Of a stretch of DNA of 64,000 bases, positions 1-12,008 are shown one piece after another. The stretch lies in contig NC_088309.1 in the NCBI RefSeq assembly GCF_910592395.1, positions 7,256,501 to 7,320,500 on the forward strand, given 5' to 3'. The translations under genes were made by a program, and so were the position numbers. Under the pieces are notes generated by a model. It was not told where the DNA came from, searched no databases, and was given only the letters and a program-made list of their open reading frames with translations. The DNA comes from Lineus longissimus. Lineage: Eukaryota > Nemertea > Pilidiophora > Heteronemertea > Lineidae. Positions within the stretch are counted from its first letter, which is position 1, and every line of letters starts with the position of its first letter.

Positions 1-2
1 TG

Positions 3-2846
3 CCAACTGGTAGATTAGTACACTCAACCACTAATATCAAACAGACTGTAAGTATTTTATTCCTTTTCTCCTGTGTAACAGAGATGTGCCTTATGATATT
101 TTTTTGTGGACTTCCATTATTTCTCCCCCTGAAATGGGTTTCATTTCACAGCAGAAATGGAAAGATCTCTGTCTGAGCTCTCAGAAGAAGTTTGCATTTT
201 CAAAACTGGACCAAACGTAAGCATTTTAAGCATATTTTGGTGAGTAATGGTAGTTCTTGGGCAAGTAATGTATCTTGTACCAATGTCCCAACACGCTAAC
301 ATTGACAGTGTTGTAATTAGAACATTCAAAATTTGGTGATATTGATTTCTTTTCATTTCGTTATACAGCAGGTAAAACGAGGACAGATCAAAGACCTTTT
401 TACTCCAGAGTTTAGAAGAACAACTTTTTTGCTGTGGTTCATTTGGTGAGTATACCCTGGAACCTCCTTAACAGGGGACTCCTCTGTTTCCAGGATACCT
501 TCTCTATCAAGGACTGTGGACGTAGACAACTGGGTATTCTGCTATTCATTTTTGAACTCTTGGTTTGACTTGGAGAGAGAAAAAATGTCATTTGTAATTA
601 AAGTGAATTCACATTGAAAAATAATTCCTTTTCCAGGCTAGCCTGTGCGTTTTCCTATTATGGTATAGTCCTAATGACAACAGAATTGTTTGAAGTTGGA
701 GATAGTTGCCATGGTAAGTAAAGACACAATTCAAAACATGGTTACAAACTCCCAGTCCTCCGTTATATGATTTTTGTGTGAGAGTGTGTCTGGAAATGAG
801 GAATATCAGTATGGTTACCAGGGAGCTGTGGGAGGCCTTCAGCCCCATTCAGCGGAGCCTGCAAAAGCTCATGAAATTGCCAAACCAACCTTTTACTGCA
901 TCGAGATTTACTGAAACTTGACATTGGCACCCAAGAGAAGCATTGTATGCCCCGATTATGAAACAAAAATTGCCTGACTTGGAAATTACCACTGGCCCGC
1001 TAGGCAGATTATTCTTCTCTCCCCGCTGAAAGGGGTTTGATTGAAGCTGCTCCCTGCCGTGTCTGTCTGCCGTAGGGGGCTTCTAAATATTTCCTTGGAC
1101 ATCAATATGCATACGCCTTCTTTAGGAGTGATACCCCAGATAATCAGCTGAAATGTATTCAGTTCTTATCGTTAGGTATTTGTCATCTTGCAGGTGGGAC
1201 GGGAGCTGGTGAGACAGGGGAGCCGATATGTCCGGCTGAGTGTAAGATGCTTACAACGAAAGATTATACTGATTTACTATGGACTTCTATTGCGGAGTTT
1301 CCAGGTGAGTTGAAATTCTGAAATAATTTGATTGTTGCTTAACATTGTGTTCTAAGTGTGTACTTATATTTGCTGGTTGCGGTTAGAATTCTGCCTGTGG
1401 GCAATTTGTTTCAGTCAGGAGCTGCACAGTAGAAAATTCATTGGAGGCAGGAGATTTTCAATTTAAGTGATGACTGGGGTTTTAATTTATGGACAGATGA
1501 AGCTCTATTTCCTATCTTATTTCAGGACTGTTTATCACAGCAGCTGTGATTGAGAGATTAGGACGAAAGAAGACCATGGCTATGGAGTTTGTTGTCTTCT
1601 CTTTCTTTACCCTTCTAGTTAATATGTGCACATCAAGGTATGTTATTCCCAGAGCTGTGGAACTCAATCCCGGGAAATAGGAAAGACATGGACAAGAACG
1701 GCTTTGTGTCTAAATTTAAAGACAGTCTTCAAAGGACACTTGGGAAGCGCTTAGAGCAGCTTAGTAGGGGAATATGCGCTATATAAGACTATATCAGACT
1801 GGGTTGTTCTATTTTTCTGAGATTTTATGAAAGTCATGGCATTATTTTGTATTGATATTATATGATAGTATTGAAAAAGGTCATGATTAAAATTTTTAAT
1901 GAGATACTTCCCCATTTATGTTTCAGGGCACTCCTCACTTTTTTCCTGTTTGTTGCTAGAGCATTTATATCCGGGGCATTCCAAGCAGCCTATGTGTACA
2001 CACCAGAGGTAAGAACTCATATTTGTATCTTCTTGCTGAACAGCATGAACAGATCAAAGCTACTATTTTACTGATGCCCTTGACATTTACAAACTGGTAT
2101 TTAAAGTAAGATACAGGCCCTAAATTTAAAATTCAATTCCTAGGGGATTTTAACTTGGGCCCTTTTGGCTTACATGTACTTTCAAAGCCAAACTACTTAC
2201 TAATATTCCATCGGTTACAAACATTTAATTCAAAATATTCATAGTTTGTATTCTTTGTAAAACCACATGTCAATATAATTTGACCCACCTCTGCCTGATT
2301 GCAGGTGTATCCAACGAGCACTAGGGCAATCGGTCTTGGCTCTTGTAGCGGCATGGCCAGGATAGGAGCTATCGTTACTCCTTTCGTAGCACAAGTCATG
2401 TTGCGCCGGTCGGTTTATCTCTCAATCAGTATATATGGAACTCTGACTCTGTTAGCTGCTGTTGCCGCACTCTTCTTACCTATTGAGACCAAGGGACGAG
2501 AAATGGTGGTAAGTTGGTTTTGGTGTCTTCCCATTTGGTCTATCTCTGATGCATTCGTCCTGTGAGTGTGTATAATGTGCCACTACTGTAACTGTTGGAT
2601 GCCAATTAGGGATGATGATTCAACGATGGGCTACTTCTGTTTATAAAGACCAATTGGTGTATGTACTGTCTTATGGTGCATTCACTGAAAAGCGCAACGA
2701 CAAGACTTATAATGTAACTAAGGAGGGCCAGTGCATCAGCCAGTGCCATTACTCCTCTTGCTTCAACGAACCACCAACTAACCAAGTTATCTCCTTTTCA
2801 GGATATTTCTGCAACAGCTACCAAGGAACAACTAGAAAGAAAGTAA
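3..2846 (+). CDS. SVOP: SVOP-like major facilitator transporter, 3' part (partial)
   Basis: C-terminal 250 residues of a synaptic vesicle 2-related protein, a major-facilitator membrane transporter of the organic ion transporter type. Exons 3..47, 369..445, 637..713, 1194..1304, 1526..1637, 1927..2008, 2305..2508 and 2802..2846 keep phase at every junction; the gene starts before the window. Visible landmarks are the [19 protein letters not shown] stretch that opens the second half, the ELFEVGD loop, the cysteine-bearing loop ending in [15 protein letters not shown], the GRKKTM signature of the MFS cytoplasmic loop, [20 protein letters not shown], and the final helices ending in [11 protein letters not shown]. 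All match the vertebrate SVOP order. The substrate is unknown for this family. SVOPL is a possible alternative name. The last exon adds a short hydrophilic tail ending in QLERK. Confidence 0.9.
465..530. repeat. Diverged copy A of a palindromic MITE-like repeat
   Basis: Sits in an SVOP intron. It shares the GGAACCTCC start and the 'aggataccttctctatcaag' block with copy F near 62.0 kb. It is shorter and more diverged than the other copies. Confidence 0.5.
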
Positions 2847-3120
2847 TAACATAATCAAGATGCAGAGGCCATTTGATACGAGATAATACAGGACATCATG
2901 ATTAAGATCTTTTTGATCGAAGCCAGTCAATTGACAATTCTACTTAATATCATTGCCAGCGAAAGACACCCTTTTTTGGGAAAAACCATTGAATTTGACA
3001 AGGAAAGTTCCCTTGCAAAGATAATTTGTAAAATTGACCCTAAAAGCCCATGTATTTTTTTGAAACGACCCCCTTCTCTGGAAATCTTGGTGATGCCTAT
3101 GAATTCTATATAATCCTAGA

Positions 3121-3126
3121 AATAAA
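3121..3126 (+). promoter_or_regulatory. Candidate polyadenylation signal for the SVOP-like gene
   Basis: AATAAA about 275 bases after the SVOP stop codon. A second AATAAA lies at 5387..5392, so a much longer 3' UTR is possible. Confidence 0.45.
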
Positions 3127-4470
3127 ATGTCATTCAATCATTTACCCAAGAACTGCACTTAATACTGGGTACATGATATACTTAAAAAAACCACAGTAGC
3201 CACAGCAGGCAAGTTGATGCTGTTCTATATTTATAAAAACCAGCGAGATTAAATTTTACACTGATGTTAAGTGCCTGGTGTGTTACCTTAAAGCGCTACG
3301 CAAACAAGTGATTTGAATTGCTGCTATATGCAACTAAAAGATCCCTTGTCTGCTGGTAAAGCAGGTCATCGCTGGGTTTGATATTGATTGCACGTTGTTG
3401 CAATGACCACCACGAACAATTATTGTCGCATTCAATTTAAATCGCAGGTAGCAAATTGCTTGTTTGCGGGATGTGAAACATACAAAACAGGCCTTATATA
3501 CATGTAATTGAACTCAAAGGAGGCGTACATCAAAACTTGACAGATAGTCTTCAAAGGACTGTTTATATAAAGATGGCTGTGGTCAAAACTTTCTGAAGAA
3601 TCTCCAAACAACATTTATATGTATTTGCTTTTTGTTGCTCTAGGAATTAGTAACATGTTTTACACAGCTGTATCTTGCTAAAAATAGAATTTCACATCAT
3701 TGGTCTCTTAGATTAGAAATGTGTTCATGTATCTTCCTTTAATTGCATTCCTAGCATTGTTTTTTTTAATTCTGCCATATTTTAAAGCTGGTATTGGACT
3801 CTATTTACTATAGTCAGCAGTGTATGACCACTGCTGTTATGATTATATGATGACTTAAAGGATTCCACACTTTTCAAAGCCAGGAAATCTTCATTGAATA
3901 ATTGCTGTCTTTGATCTGATTAGTTCTTTTGCTGTTAATGGTTGTGATTATCAAGCACCAGTATATTGGTTTCAGATAGGTCATAGGAGATACATTTGAG
4001 GCAGCTTTTCATTCCATGTCAGCTTGACTAGTTTGATCATCTCTGGAGGTGAAATAATGATAATACATGTAGTTTGTCTCTGTACTCTCCAAGGAATACA
4101 CCAACGGTTTTACTTATTTATTATCAAAATTATATACATGTGAATTGCACTCCAAAGAAGGTTTTAGCCTCTGTTGGAATATTCCATCAATGAGTTGATT
4201 TAGCAAGAAAGAGCATTTAGAAATTAATTTGTTTAAAGGCCTACTCCACTTGAAAAGTGCACTAGGATTTGAATATTTCTGGCCTTTAATCATTGCCCCA
4301 TCATCTGGTCAGTTCTCATATAAAGCATAATGTATAAAGTGTATATTTGAATTGTATCTATGTCCAATGCCTTGTTTCCCCCAAAAGTGAGTCACCTTAC
4401 CAATGCATTATTGCTTCGTATTGATGTATAAAGCAGTTGTATGTTGGAATTAGGTTAGGATGAAATACGG

Positions 4471-4650
4471 AAGAACCTCTCTATTAAGGGCACCCTCGGG
4501 ACTGACAAGTGCTGTGCTTAATAGAGAGGTGTCCTGATTAGAGAGGTCAATTTGAATGGAAAAAACAAACAGTTTGGGGCCAAAACTAGTGTCCTTAATA
4601 GAGAAGGTGTCCTTAATGGAGAGGTGTCTGTAAGGGAGGTTCCACTGTAG
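4471..4650. mobile_element. Copy B of the palindromic MITE-like repeat (best-preserved copy)
   Basis: Starts with 'gaacctctctattaaggg' and ends with the inverse form 'gggaggttccact'. Between them 'ttaatagagaggtgtcct'-type blocks occur in both orientations, so the element can fold on itself. No coding capacity is visible, consistent with a non-autonomous element. Confidence 0.65.
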
Positions 4651-5082
4651 GTCTCTCATAAATGATGTTTGTAATTGTAAATGAACAGTAGTAGTAGTGT
4701 TGAGAATATGTGAAGTGATTTTGTGTGGCATGTTCGTGTTAGTTTTAGTAGAGAAGATGTGACTGGAGTGTTAATCTGCTCTTCCTATAGCCCAGCTGGA
4801 CATGTAACACTATAACAAGCACTCCATTGTCCACAGTGTGTACTCAGCTTAAAACACAGATTTTGTAATGTTATTTGTTTTTGTTTGAAAATTGGAGTCA
4901 ATTGTGAAGATTTCATTGAAAAATGTAAAAGCTGGTAACCCTGGCTGTGAAATTATGAGGTACATAAGTGTGATATATTGGATGTGTTACGTAGTTGAGT
5001 ACTTATATTGTTTAGTATTTCTGATAGTTTAAAGGCCTAAAATTAGCTAGGTTATGTCAGTGATTCACATGGAACCGGTTCT

Positions 5083-5175
5083 AAACCAGGTAGTTTAAGG
5101 TCCCTGTAACAGCAAGATTGTCTAACCAGTGCCAAACCAGGTAGTTAAACAGTCCTTGAACAGCAAGATGAAGTA
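5083..5175. repeat. Two-copy tandem duplication, about 57-base unit
   Basis: The blocks 'aaaccaggtagtt' and 'aacagcaagat' occur twice in the same order with a few substitutions. Confidence 0.6.
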
Positions 5176-6328
5176 CTTTTGATACAGAAAAATGGAGCAC
5201 AGGGTTTGAATATCAGTTGTGCTGTCTTGCATAATGAAATAATGAATGTGCACACACCACACATTTTGAAATGAATAATCGGACCAGAGATTAATATTGT
5301 ATTACACTGTTATGTATATTTTGTGACTTTAATTTGAATGATAGAAATTGTAAAAAAATATTGGTTATGTGATATACTTAATGTTGAATAAAATGAAAGT
5401 ATTTATTAAGTAATTTTGCTTCCTTGATTTTGTTTTTAATTGTCCTTTTAACATGGAACAGAGGAATGCGTGTGTATGGGATCTTTCTGACGTGTTATTG
5501 CCCTCACACAAGCCATTGCAAACACCAATGACCGTTAAGACATGATGAGTTGTGACTTTGTTCCTCGTTGTCTCTCCAATTCCCAAGAATAACTGCTGTG
5601 CAGGAGACCTATTTGAGAGGACAATCACGTTTAATTTTGTCCAAACAATATCTTGTATTGCTCTAGTTACCAGAAGCATTGCATCTTCAGGAGCAAAGCC
5701 CTGTGGTTAACACTGCTGGGTGTTTGATCCTTCGGATGTACCAGTTGGTATTTGAGGAAATAAAATTCCTGGCTCTTCACAACCCAACATATATACATTT
5801 GAGAGTTTGTCAGATGGGACTATAAGCCCTTGTCCTCTGTACTGGAGTCTGGGCCAGGGCAAGTAAAAGGTCCTGCACCACAATGCACAGGGGGTAGGGT
5901 GTAATCTGTGGTGGTCTCGCAAGTCTCAGCAAAGTTCCAAATGTGACCAGTCTCAGCAAAACGAGACCCAAGTCTCTCGGAGCTTAGCAGGTTGAGATGG
6001 ACTTGAGTGTTCGTTTCACTGCTGTCAGCCTTTTGTAAAATCTGAGGACATCAATTTCTTCCATAATCTCCTGGTGACATTTGGGCTCATCTGTACAACA
6101 TGCACCTCGTTTTGCTGCGACAGGGTCATAAATGGGGATTAACATGCCATATGATTGATAGAGACTTTCTCATTCGCTCATACCATTGGATAAAAATGTC
6201 TCCTTGTTGATTCATCATTGTCTGCAGAGAGGAAAGAGGCCTGGATGGACTTCCTCAACTCTTCTGCACTCTATATCAGAAGAGCAGATTCCAGTCCAGA
6301 CTTACATCCAATTAATCACCCATTTCAT

Positions 6329-6575
6329 ATTGAGAAGTAGCCCGTCTTCCGAGTGTTTTAGGCTAAATACGTCATTAGATTGAGGCAGTCAATCAAATTG
6401 ATGGTCATCTGAGAAACCAGTTATCCTGAGGAAGAAGGAGGGGGATGAATATTGAGAAGTAGCTGGCTTTCTGAGAGTGTTTAAGCTAAATAGGTCTCGA
6501 CATGTATAGAGGCTGTCTATTAGACTGTTGGTCATCTATGATACCAAATCTCCTGGGGGACAAGGGGGATGAGTA
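6329..6575. repeat. Two-copy tandem duplication, 122-base offset
   Basis: 'attgagaagtagc' recurs at 6329 and 6451. It is followed in both copies by related blocks (gagtgttt..gctaaata, ttggtcatct, and a gggggatga end), with clear divergence. Confidence 0.7.
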
Positions 6576-6644
6576 TGCATGTATGCATTCGACTTTCTTA
6601 GGTTAAAAGGATAAAAAGAACTTGACTTACAAATCAATCATCGA

Positions 6645-6650
6645 TTTATT
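6645..6650 (-). promoter_or_regulatory. Candidate polyadenylation signal for mL44
   Basis: TTTATT on the + strand, AATAAA on the mL44 strand, about 143 bases past its stop codon. Confidence 0.45.
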
Positions 6651-6792
6651 GACTGATCAAAACCTGTACACATACGTATCCAACCAATTCAATATTCAAT
6701 GTTTCATCTCAACATGGATTAGAAAAAGGTCACATGATCTTTCAGTTTCTTTTCATGGCAGGCACTTTTATACAAAACACATAAAATTAATT

Positions 6793-9670
6793 TTAGCTTT
6801 GCATTAAAGATGGATTCTGTTTATCTAATGTCAGTGGAATTGGCTGTCTGGTATCAAAGTCCATCGGTTTCCGGAAGTCTTCCGTCCCAAATATTTTCTT
6901 GAGGGCATCCCTTGCAGCTTCTTCCTCTGCGATGCTAACTGATTCACCTGGGGCTGAAAGTGAAAAAGGAAAGCAATGAAAAGACATTGCAGGGAGATTG
7001 GAGTGTCTGAATTACCACCACAGCATATCCTCCAGAACTACAAGAAACTACAAATCAAGTAGACCTTACTAGACAACAGGGACAATGAAGACAGACCAAA
7101 ACTGAGCACTTTTCAAACATTTAAGTAAGTATTACTGCATGACCAAGTAAGAGTGTTTTCTGAAAGCATTGTGAAGATGGGTCTATGTATCAGTCTTTAA
7201 CTGGCCATGATTCTTCGGAGGTCAGAGGTAAAATCAGCGCGTCCGACTATCGGTAGTGCAGACGGACAAATCTTTTCTAAAACGTAGCAATGTCAGTCTG
7301 GGTCTTTATCAACTCACATTGTCCAAGGAGCATTCTGTCACTGTAGATGCCAACCATATAAACTCCCATCACTGTCTCTGATCCGGACTGGAATATCAAC
7401 CTGAAACACAAAATCACAAGATGGACAATTGCCTAGCCCCATTGTCACATAAACGATCAGCTTTGTTGTAAAGTTGATAGCATAAGCTATCAGTTGATTT
7501 TAGATCATTTTGAATTGGAATTTTTGAGACCATCTAAGACATGAAGCATGCTACAAACAATGGCTACTTTCTCTGGAGACATATCCCTGCCAACAAATAC
7601 CCTCCAAGGACAAGTGCCCCGAAACTCACCTTGGTTCTGGTGGCCCTCTGTTCATATTTTCCAAGTATTTTGCTAGCAGGCCAACTGGGTTCACAACATT
7701 CCACAGAGCATTGATGTCTCGGCCGATCAGCTGAGTCAGCACAAAATCTTTTATAAAGAGTTGTGTTCTTTCAAGACCCTAGAAAAAACAAAATTTACAA
7801 GAATTTCCACTTTGATTTTGAGGCTTATATCAAGTCCTGACAATTTCTAATGGGTACACCGTTCGTTTCACATCATTGGTCAGGCTTGGTATATACAGTA
7901 TCTGTATATCTGTCTAAACAATGGCAATCATCATTGCCAATGAAATCAATGGCGACACAACAAAACCAACCTGTGATTGGGCTAAAGCACCAATAACTGC
8001 TTTCATGGTCTTGCCGAGTGTGGCAGGTGTAGGTTTCATCTCCTCACAAAGAATCAAATCATTTGTTCCGATCTTTCTGCTGATTTTCGCCAACTTTTCA
8101 TCAGAAATCAAGTGATCATGAATAGCACTGAAATGACAAATACAGTCGAACCACTTTTAGTGAACACCTCTCTATTAAGGACACTAGTTTTGGTCTCAAC
8201 TCATTAGTCTTGAGGGTGTCCTTAATAGAGAAGTTCTATTTTGTATTACATAATAAGATGGCAATTTGGACAATAAAAAATAAATATTTCAGAAGGATTG
8301 AAAATTTGTGGAAATAAGGAAGAGAATCTTACCAAATGCCTTCCTCTGGTAATCTTGGATAGGAATACCTTAAGAATCCTTTGATGTATGCACTGCTTGT
8401 TGCCCCGCCTGGAATCAAATGGTGTACTTAAGATTAAGAATCAACTGATAACATAGACTCACCCATTTAGCGAGGTCTTTGCAGTTGTAAATCAAGGTTT
8501 AGCAGGGTTAAGTTCTGATCAACTCTAGTAATAGAAACCAATTACACTAAACTGCATTTCATTTTCATAGGCGATTTAGTTTCACAACTTATCAAAAACC
8601 CAAAGAAATTTCGTAATCCACAAATCATAGAAGTGGAGGAAAAAATTATTTTTCATAAATTTTCACCAAAAATGAAGAAATGCAAAAATTTGGTAGTTTA
8701 CTGTATAGTGGCCATAGAAACAGAAGATGCTAACCTTCATGTGCTAACTGTTCATTATCCTCGAGATTTAGAGGTACGATATCATCTGTCATTCCAAGTG
8801 CAGCTCGCTTTTCTTGTTCTTTCTCAATATATGACTTATGTGTAAACGCCCTTCTCAAAAGATCTTCATCAAATTCTTCCCCTAGCCGTTGCCCAAAAGC
8901 AAAAATTTCTGCATTGTAATTCCTGGAAAATAGTAATATATATAGAATAAATACAGAAAAATCAAGTTTTCATGACTGGGATTTGAACCACAGATAGATT
9001 TTTAGATTGCTGGTGAGTGGTCCCCATTCTTAACCTGATCCTGCTGATAACATTAGTTCAGCAACTAACATTACTTAGTTATTGGCAACTCAGTAAGTAG
9101 GTCTTCTCACATATCTGGGCACGGCGGAAAACTGCCCAGTTTAGCCAGATTGTGCCTTTTCTTGTCAAAAAGAGTACTTACCAGTTTAGCCACTCAGATC
9201 TGTGCCTTTCCTTATCCGGTCCAGCTTCAAGCCTCCTCTTGTAAAGCTCTCGGGCAGTTCGAGACTTCCATCTATCACTGTGACCATTGTTAAACTGCTT
9301 CATATACCTTACAGCTAGATGGAGAGGAATGGTACCTTTTTAAATCTGTTAAAATCTGTGCTTCTTCAGCATGCTGTTATCACAACCTTCTTGCTGGTTA
9401 TGGTCTTTACGGCCACTTCACGGCCCAAGTGGAACTCGTCAAACGGGTTTACAAAAAATGGCAAGAAAAAAAGTGAACGAAGGACATCGACGAAGAATGG
9501 GGTTTTACCGAAAAAGTATACAATATATTGTCCTTGACATTAATGTGTTTCAAAGAGCTTACTAGAAAGCAACTATATTCACCTGTAAATGTCAACGATG
9601 CTCGATGTAAAGTTGATTTTGAGAGCAATTTTATGAGGCAAAAAACATTCGGTCTTGTCATGGCAGCCAT
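6793..9670 (-). CDS. MRPL44: Mitochondrial large ribosomal subunit protein mL44
   Basis: Complete eight-exon gene: 9583..9670, 9182..9314, 8735..8922, 8333..8408, 7971..8127, 7630..7778, 7318..7400, 6793..6953 (read right to left). All phases agree and the joined length is 1035 bases (344 aa; human about 332). mL44 is an RNase III-like, double-stranded-RNA-binding protein of the mitochondrial large subunit. Residues 1-29 are rich in Arg, Lys and Leu with almost no acidic residues, fitting a mitochondrial presequence. The RNase III-like fold follows (NYNAEIFAFGQRLGEEF; KAVIGALAQSQ; TQLIGRDINALWNVVNPVGLL), then a dsRNA-binding end (GESVSIAEEEAARDALKK). The start at 9670 is the first Met of a short purine-preceded open exon; a nearby upstream in-frame Met exists but would place acidic-poor but non-targeting sequence first. 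Head-to-head with the small + strand gene beyond 9.9 kb. Confidence 0.93.
8143..8240. mobile_element. Copy C of the palindromic MITE-like repeat
   Basis: In an mL44 intron. 'acctctctattaaggacac' faces 'gtgtccttaatagagaag' across a short spacer, giving a compact hairpin-like copy. Confidence 0.65.
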
Positions 9671-9881
9671 TTTGAATATTAGCCGAGTTGTTAGACAGCC
9701 TCTAATTTTACCCGATGGAACATGCACGAAAACATACTCAATGTATTAATTTACCCAACTCAAAACTATAAAATATTTATACAATATCTTTTTGATTAGA
9801 AATCATGCTCAATGTTCAGCTTGTGTTGTTTTGTCATAGGTTTCATCGGGTAGTATTAACAAATCACTTTCGTTACTAGAC

Positions 9882-10031
9882 ATGCAGTTGTCGGTTGTTC
9901 GTCTCGGAAAAGCGCCCGTTTGGGCCAAAGTAAAACGAATCCCTGGTTTATTATATGCTGGGTTAGTTCCCCTTTCTATCCTTCTTGCCGATGTGTTCGA
10001 TCGGTGCATAGATATTGTTAGAATACTGTAA
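9882..10031 (+). CDS. Possible 49-residue membrane microprotein ORF
   Basis: An ORF of 49 codons with G at -3 of the ATG lies between the divergent starts of mL44 and the small + strand gene. The product has a basic N-terminal part with VRLGKAPVWAKVKRIPG, then a single hydrophobic helix (LLYAGLVPLSILLADVF), then a short amphipathic end DRCIDIVRIL. This layout resembles small mitochondrial inner-membrane proteins, but I do not recognise a family. It may be a real gene, an upstream ORF of the next gene, or chance. A longer antisense open frame overlaps it and looks like low-complexity noise. Confidence 0.3.
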   Translation: MQLSVVRLGKAPVWAKVKRIPGLLYAGLVPLSILLADVFDRCIDIVRIL

Positions 10032-10129
10032 ACACGACGCCCACATGGATGGACCAATACACTACAGTAGTAGTAGTACACACACACAGTCGACAGTGTG
10101 AGTGTCAGTGACACAGTCACGGTCATGGT

Positions 10130-10145
10130 GTAGGCCTAGGCCTAC
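10130..10145. repeat. Perfect 16-base palindrome
   Basis: GTAGGCCTAGGCCTAC reads the same on both strands. It sits in the divergent promoter interval, flanked by two related 'acataataatacac' blocks. Confidence 0.8.
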
Positions 10146-10328
10146 ATAATAATACACACAGTCAGACAGCACTGTGGACATAATAATACACTGACACAGT
10201 CAGGCAGTGGACACAAAGCCTTTTCGAAGAAGACGAATCAGAGCCATAAAAATTCTATAAAGGCAGCCTACTTCGAAAGTGCCGTAAACTTAAAGAACTT
10301 AAGAAGCCACAGTGACACTGTGTTCCAT

Positions 10329-10504
10329 GTGAAATGCATGACGGGTCAGCGCCATAATAGCCACAGCCATTTTCAGATTTTGAAATCGCCAATGACCAAG
10401 TCACTTCCAAGTCCGTGTATTTTTTGCCAAATTCTGTGGCTGTGGCTGTGGCTATTATGGCTGTGGCTGTGGCTATTATGGCGCTGACCCGTCATGCATT
10501 TCAC
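10329..10504. repeat. 41-base perfect inverted repeat (hairpin potential)
   Basis: Arm 10329-10369 is the exact reverse complement of 10464-10504, and the next base inward is a mismatch. The arms are separated by about 94 bases. The right arm overlaps a GGCTGTGGCTATTAT-type direct repeat at about 10433-10480. The loop would hold the proposed start codon of the small gene. Confidence 0.85.
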
Positions 10505-11147
10505 CTGTTTTCTCTTTTCAGCAAATACCAACTGTATAAGCCAGTCACAAACAGAATGAAAGTGGAAGCAGTGGAGGCAATCGTGCGAGAAAAAAGGAAC
10601 TTGGATCTGCTTAGTCGACCTTATCTAACAAATGTATGTACTGCTTCCTAACAAACATAAATCTTCAGTCATGATACAGTGTTTCGAAGTATACTATACA
10701 AGTACAACATCTTTCATGTATGAAAACTAACAGATTATGTAACCAGAATATGATCTACTCAATCAACCACATCAAGCAGTTTAATGTTTGTTCCGCACTA
10801 ATATAATCCTGTCTGATATCTATTTTCCTGATGCAGTCATGGTCTAGAGCCATTATCTACACAGGGACTCTGAAAGTACAACAGTGCCAGCCCTAAAATA
10901 ATGCCTAATACTGCTCCTTTCTGTAAAGTGGTCTGTGTAAAAGACAGAGGTAACTGATTATATGCAGACATTTTATTTTTCTCTCTAATTCTAGGTTCAA
11001 GAGACAGTAGCTCAAGTCCATGTGGCTAAGAGGGAGGCCAACAGGGAGGCAATAATGACCGCAAGAGAACTCAAGCATATGGGTGATCGCAATCTAAAAA
11101 TGACAGACTTCTTTGAATTTAACAAAAGGACTAAAGCATGGGAATGA
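10392..11147 (+). CDS. Small helical protein of unknown function
   Basis: Two exons are well supported: 10522..10633 and 10995..11147, the latter ending at a TGA. They encode a charged, helix-prone chain with VEAVEAIVREKRNLDLL, RPYLTN, then VQETVAQVHVAKREANREA and an aromatic end TDFFEFNKRTKAWE. A proposed first exon, 10392..10414, starts at ATG and ends at a weak GTGTAT donor. It keeps frame and gives 95 residues in total, but it is uncertain; Met at 10556 is an alternative start. Size, charge and a PYxT..Q(D/E)T.xQ...AK pattern faintly recall the axonemal microtubule inner protein CFAP141, but the C-terminus differs and I do not assign it. An AATAAA at 11435 supports the 3' end. Confidence 0.55.
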
Positions 11148-12008
11148 GTTTTATAGTGAATATGAGAGGGAATGAAATAATTTTTCATGTAAAGGACAGT
11201 GCGATAGTATGGTCAGAGTGGTGTGGTCGTACATTCTCAAAAAGGATAGGATATTTGGACTGAGAAAGTTATGAAGTTCAGTTTTAGGACTTTTGACAGT
11301 TGTAGCACCTGTGATGACTCTCAATTCATACAGCAAGAACAACTCAACTGCAGTATATATTACTCTGCTGGGAAGTCTTGCTGTGCATACTTTGTTAGGG
11401 AGTGTCTTTGAGTTGTATGGAGAATAAGTGATTGAATAAAATGCTCCTGAAAATAATCATTGGTGTTAACTGAATTTACTGCCTGTGATTTTCCTCTTAA
11501 TCACTGTGATTTCTTTCCTGGTAATCACTGTGTAGTCAAGGGCTAGATATGTTCCTGTAGCACCAGTAAAGAACTCTGCATACGTAATAAAGACAAATGC
11601 ATGATTACCATGAACATAAGATATATTTACCATGAATATATATACAAATTGATACATTATTTACAGACGGACGGAATTGAAGCTTCATATTCTATAAATA
11701 AACAGTTGGTTGCCGGAAGTGCTTTGAGCAGGGTTGACTTGGAAAAGCACTGCAGAAATGCTGGACTTCTAAATTTTTTGGTACTTTTTTAACCATTGGG
11801 CACTGGGCAGCAAACATCACATTAAGTCTACCGCCAAGTAAGAATGAGCAGATAACCCAACTTTTTAGCTTTTTTAATATTTCAGGTTTAACAGAACACT
11901 GAGAGTTTTAAAAAACTTGCCTCGTTCATACCCACTGTATGTTGCCCCCCCCCCCCATTTTTATAACACCGATCATATTCAATCCTTAACACTAAAAAAG
12001 TTCTTCCT
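11148..12008. other. Convergent 3' region between the small gene and CFAP119
   Basis: Holds the two 3' UTRs and a C12 run at 11945-11956. No coding exon is supported. Confidence 0.7.
11435..11440 (+). promoter_or_regulatory. Candidate polyadenylation signal for the small + strand gene
   Basis: AATAAA 288 bases after the stop at 11147. Confidence 0.5.

Larger units (their letters stand above)
2847..6792. other. 3' UTR and intergenic spacer between SVOP and mL44
   Basis: No convincing coding exon was seen. It contains the SVOP 3' UTR, MITE-like copy B (4471-4650), a short direct duplication near 5.08-5.17 kb and a 122-base tandem duplication at 6.33-6.57 kb. Short open frames lack family resemblance and lie in repetitive or AT-rich sequence. 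SVOP and mL44 converge here, tail to tail. Confidence 0.7.

Noticed and set aside
7921-8115. + strand frame antisense to an mL44 exon
   Set aside because: Mirror of the coding exon; no independent support.
9319-9565. Two + strand frames over the mL44 first intron
   Set aside because: Antisense to mL44 exon 2 and intron; no recognisable product.
9809-10126. 105-codon - strand frame in the mL44 promoter region
   Set aside because: Low-complexity Thr/Ser start from a CA-rich tract and no domain; it overlaps the better microprotein candidate.
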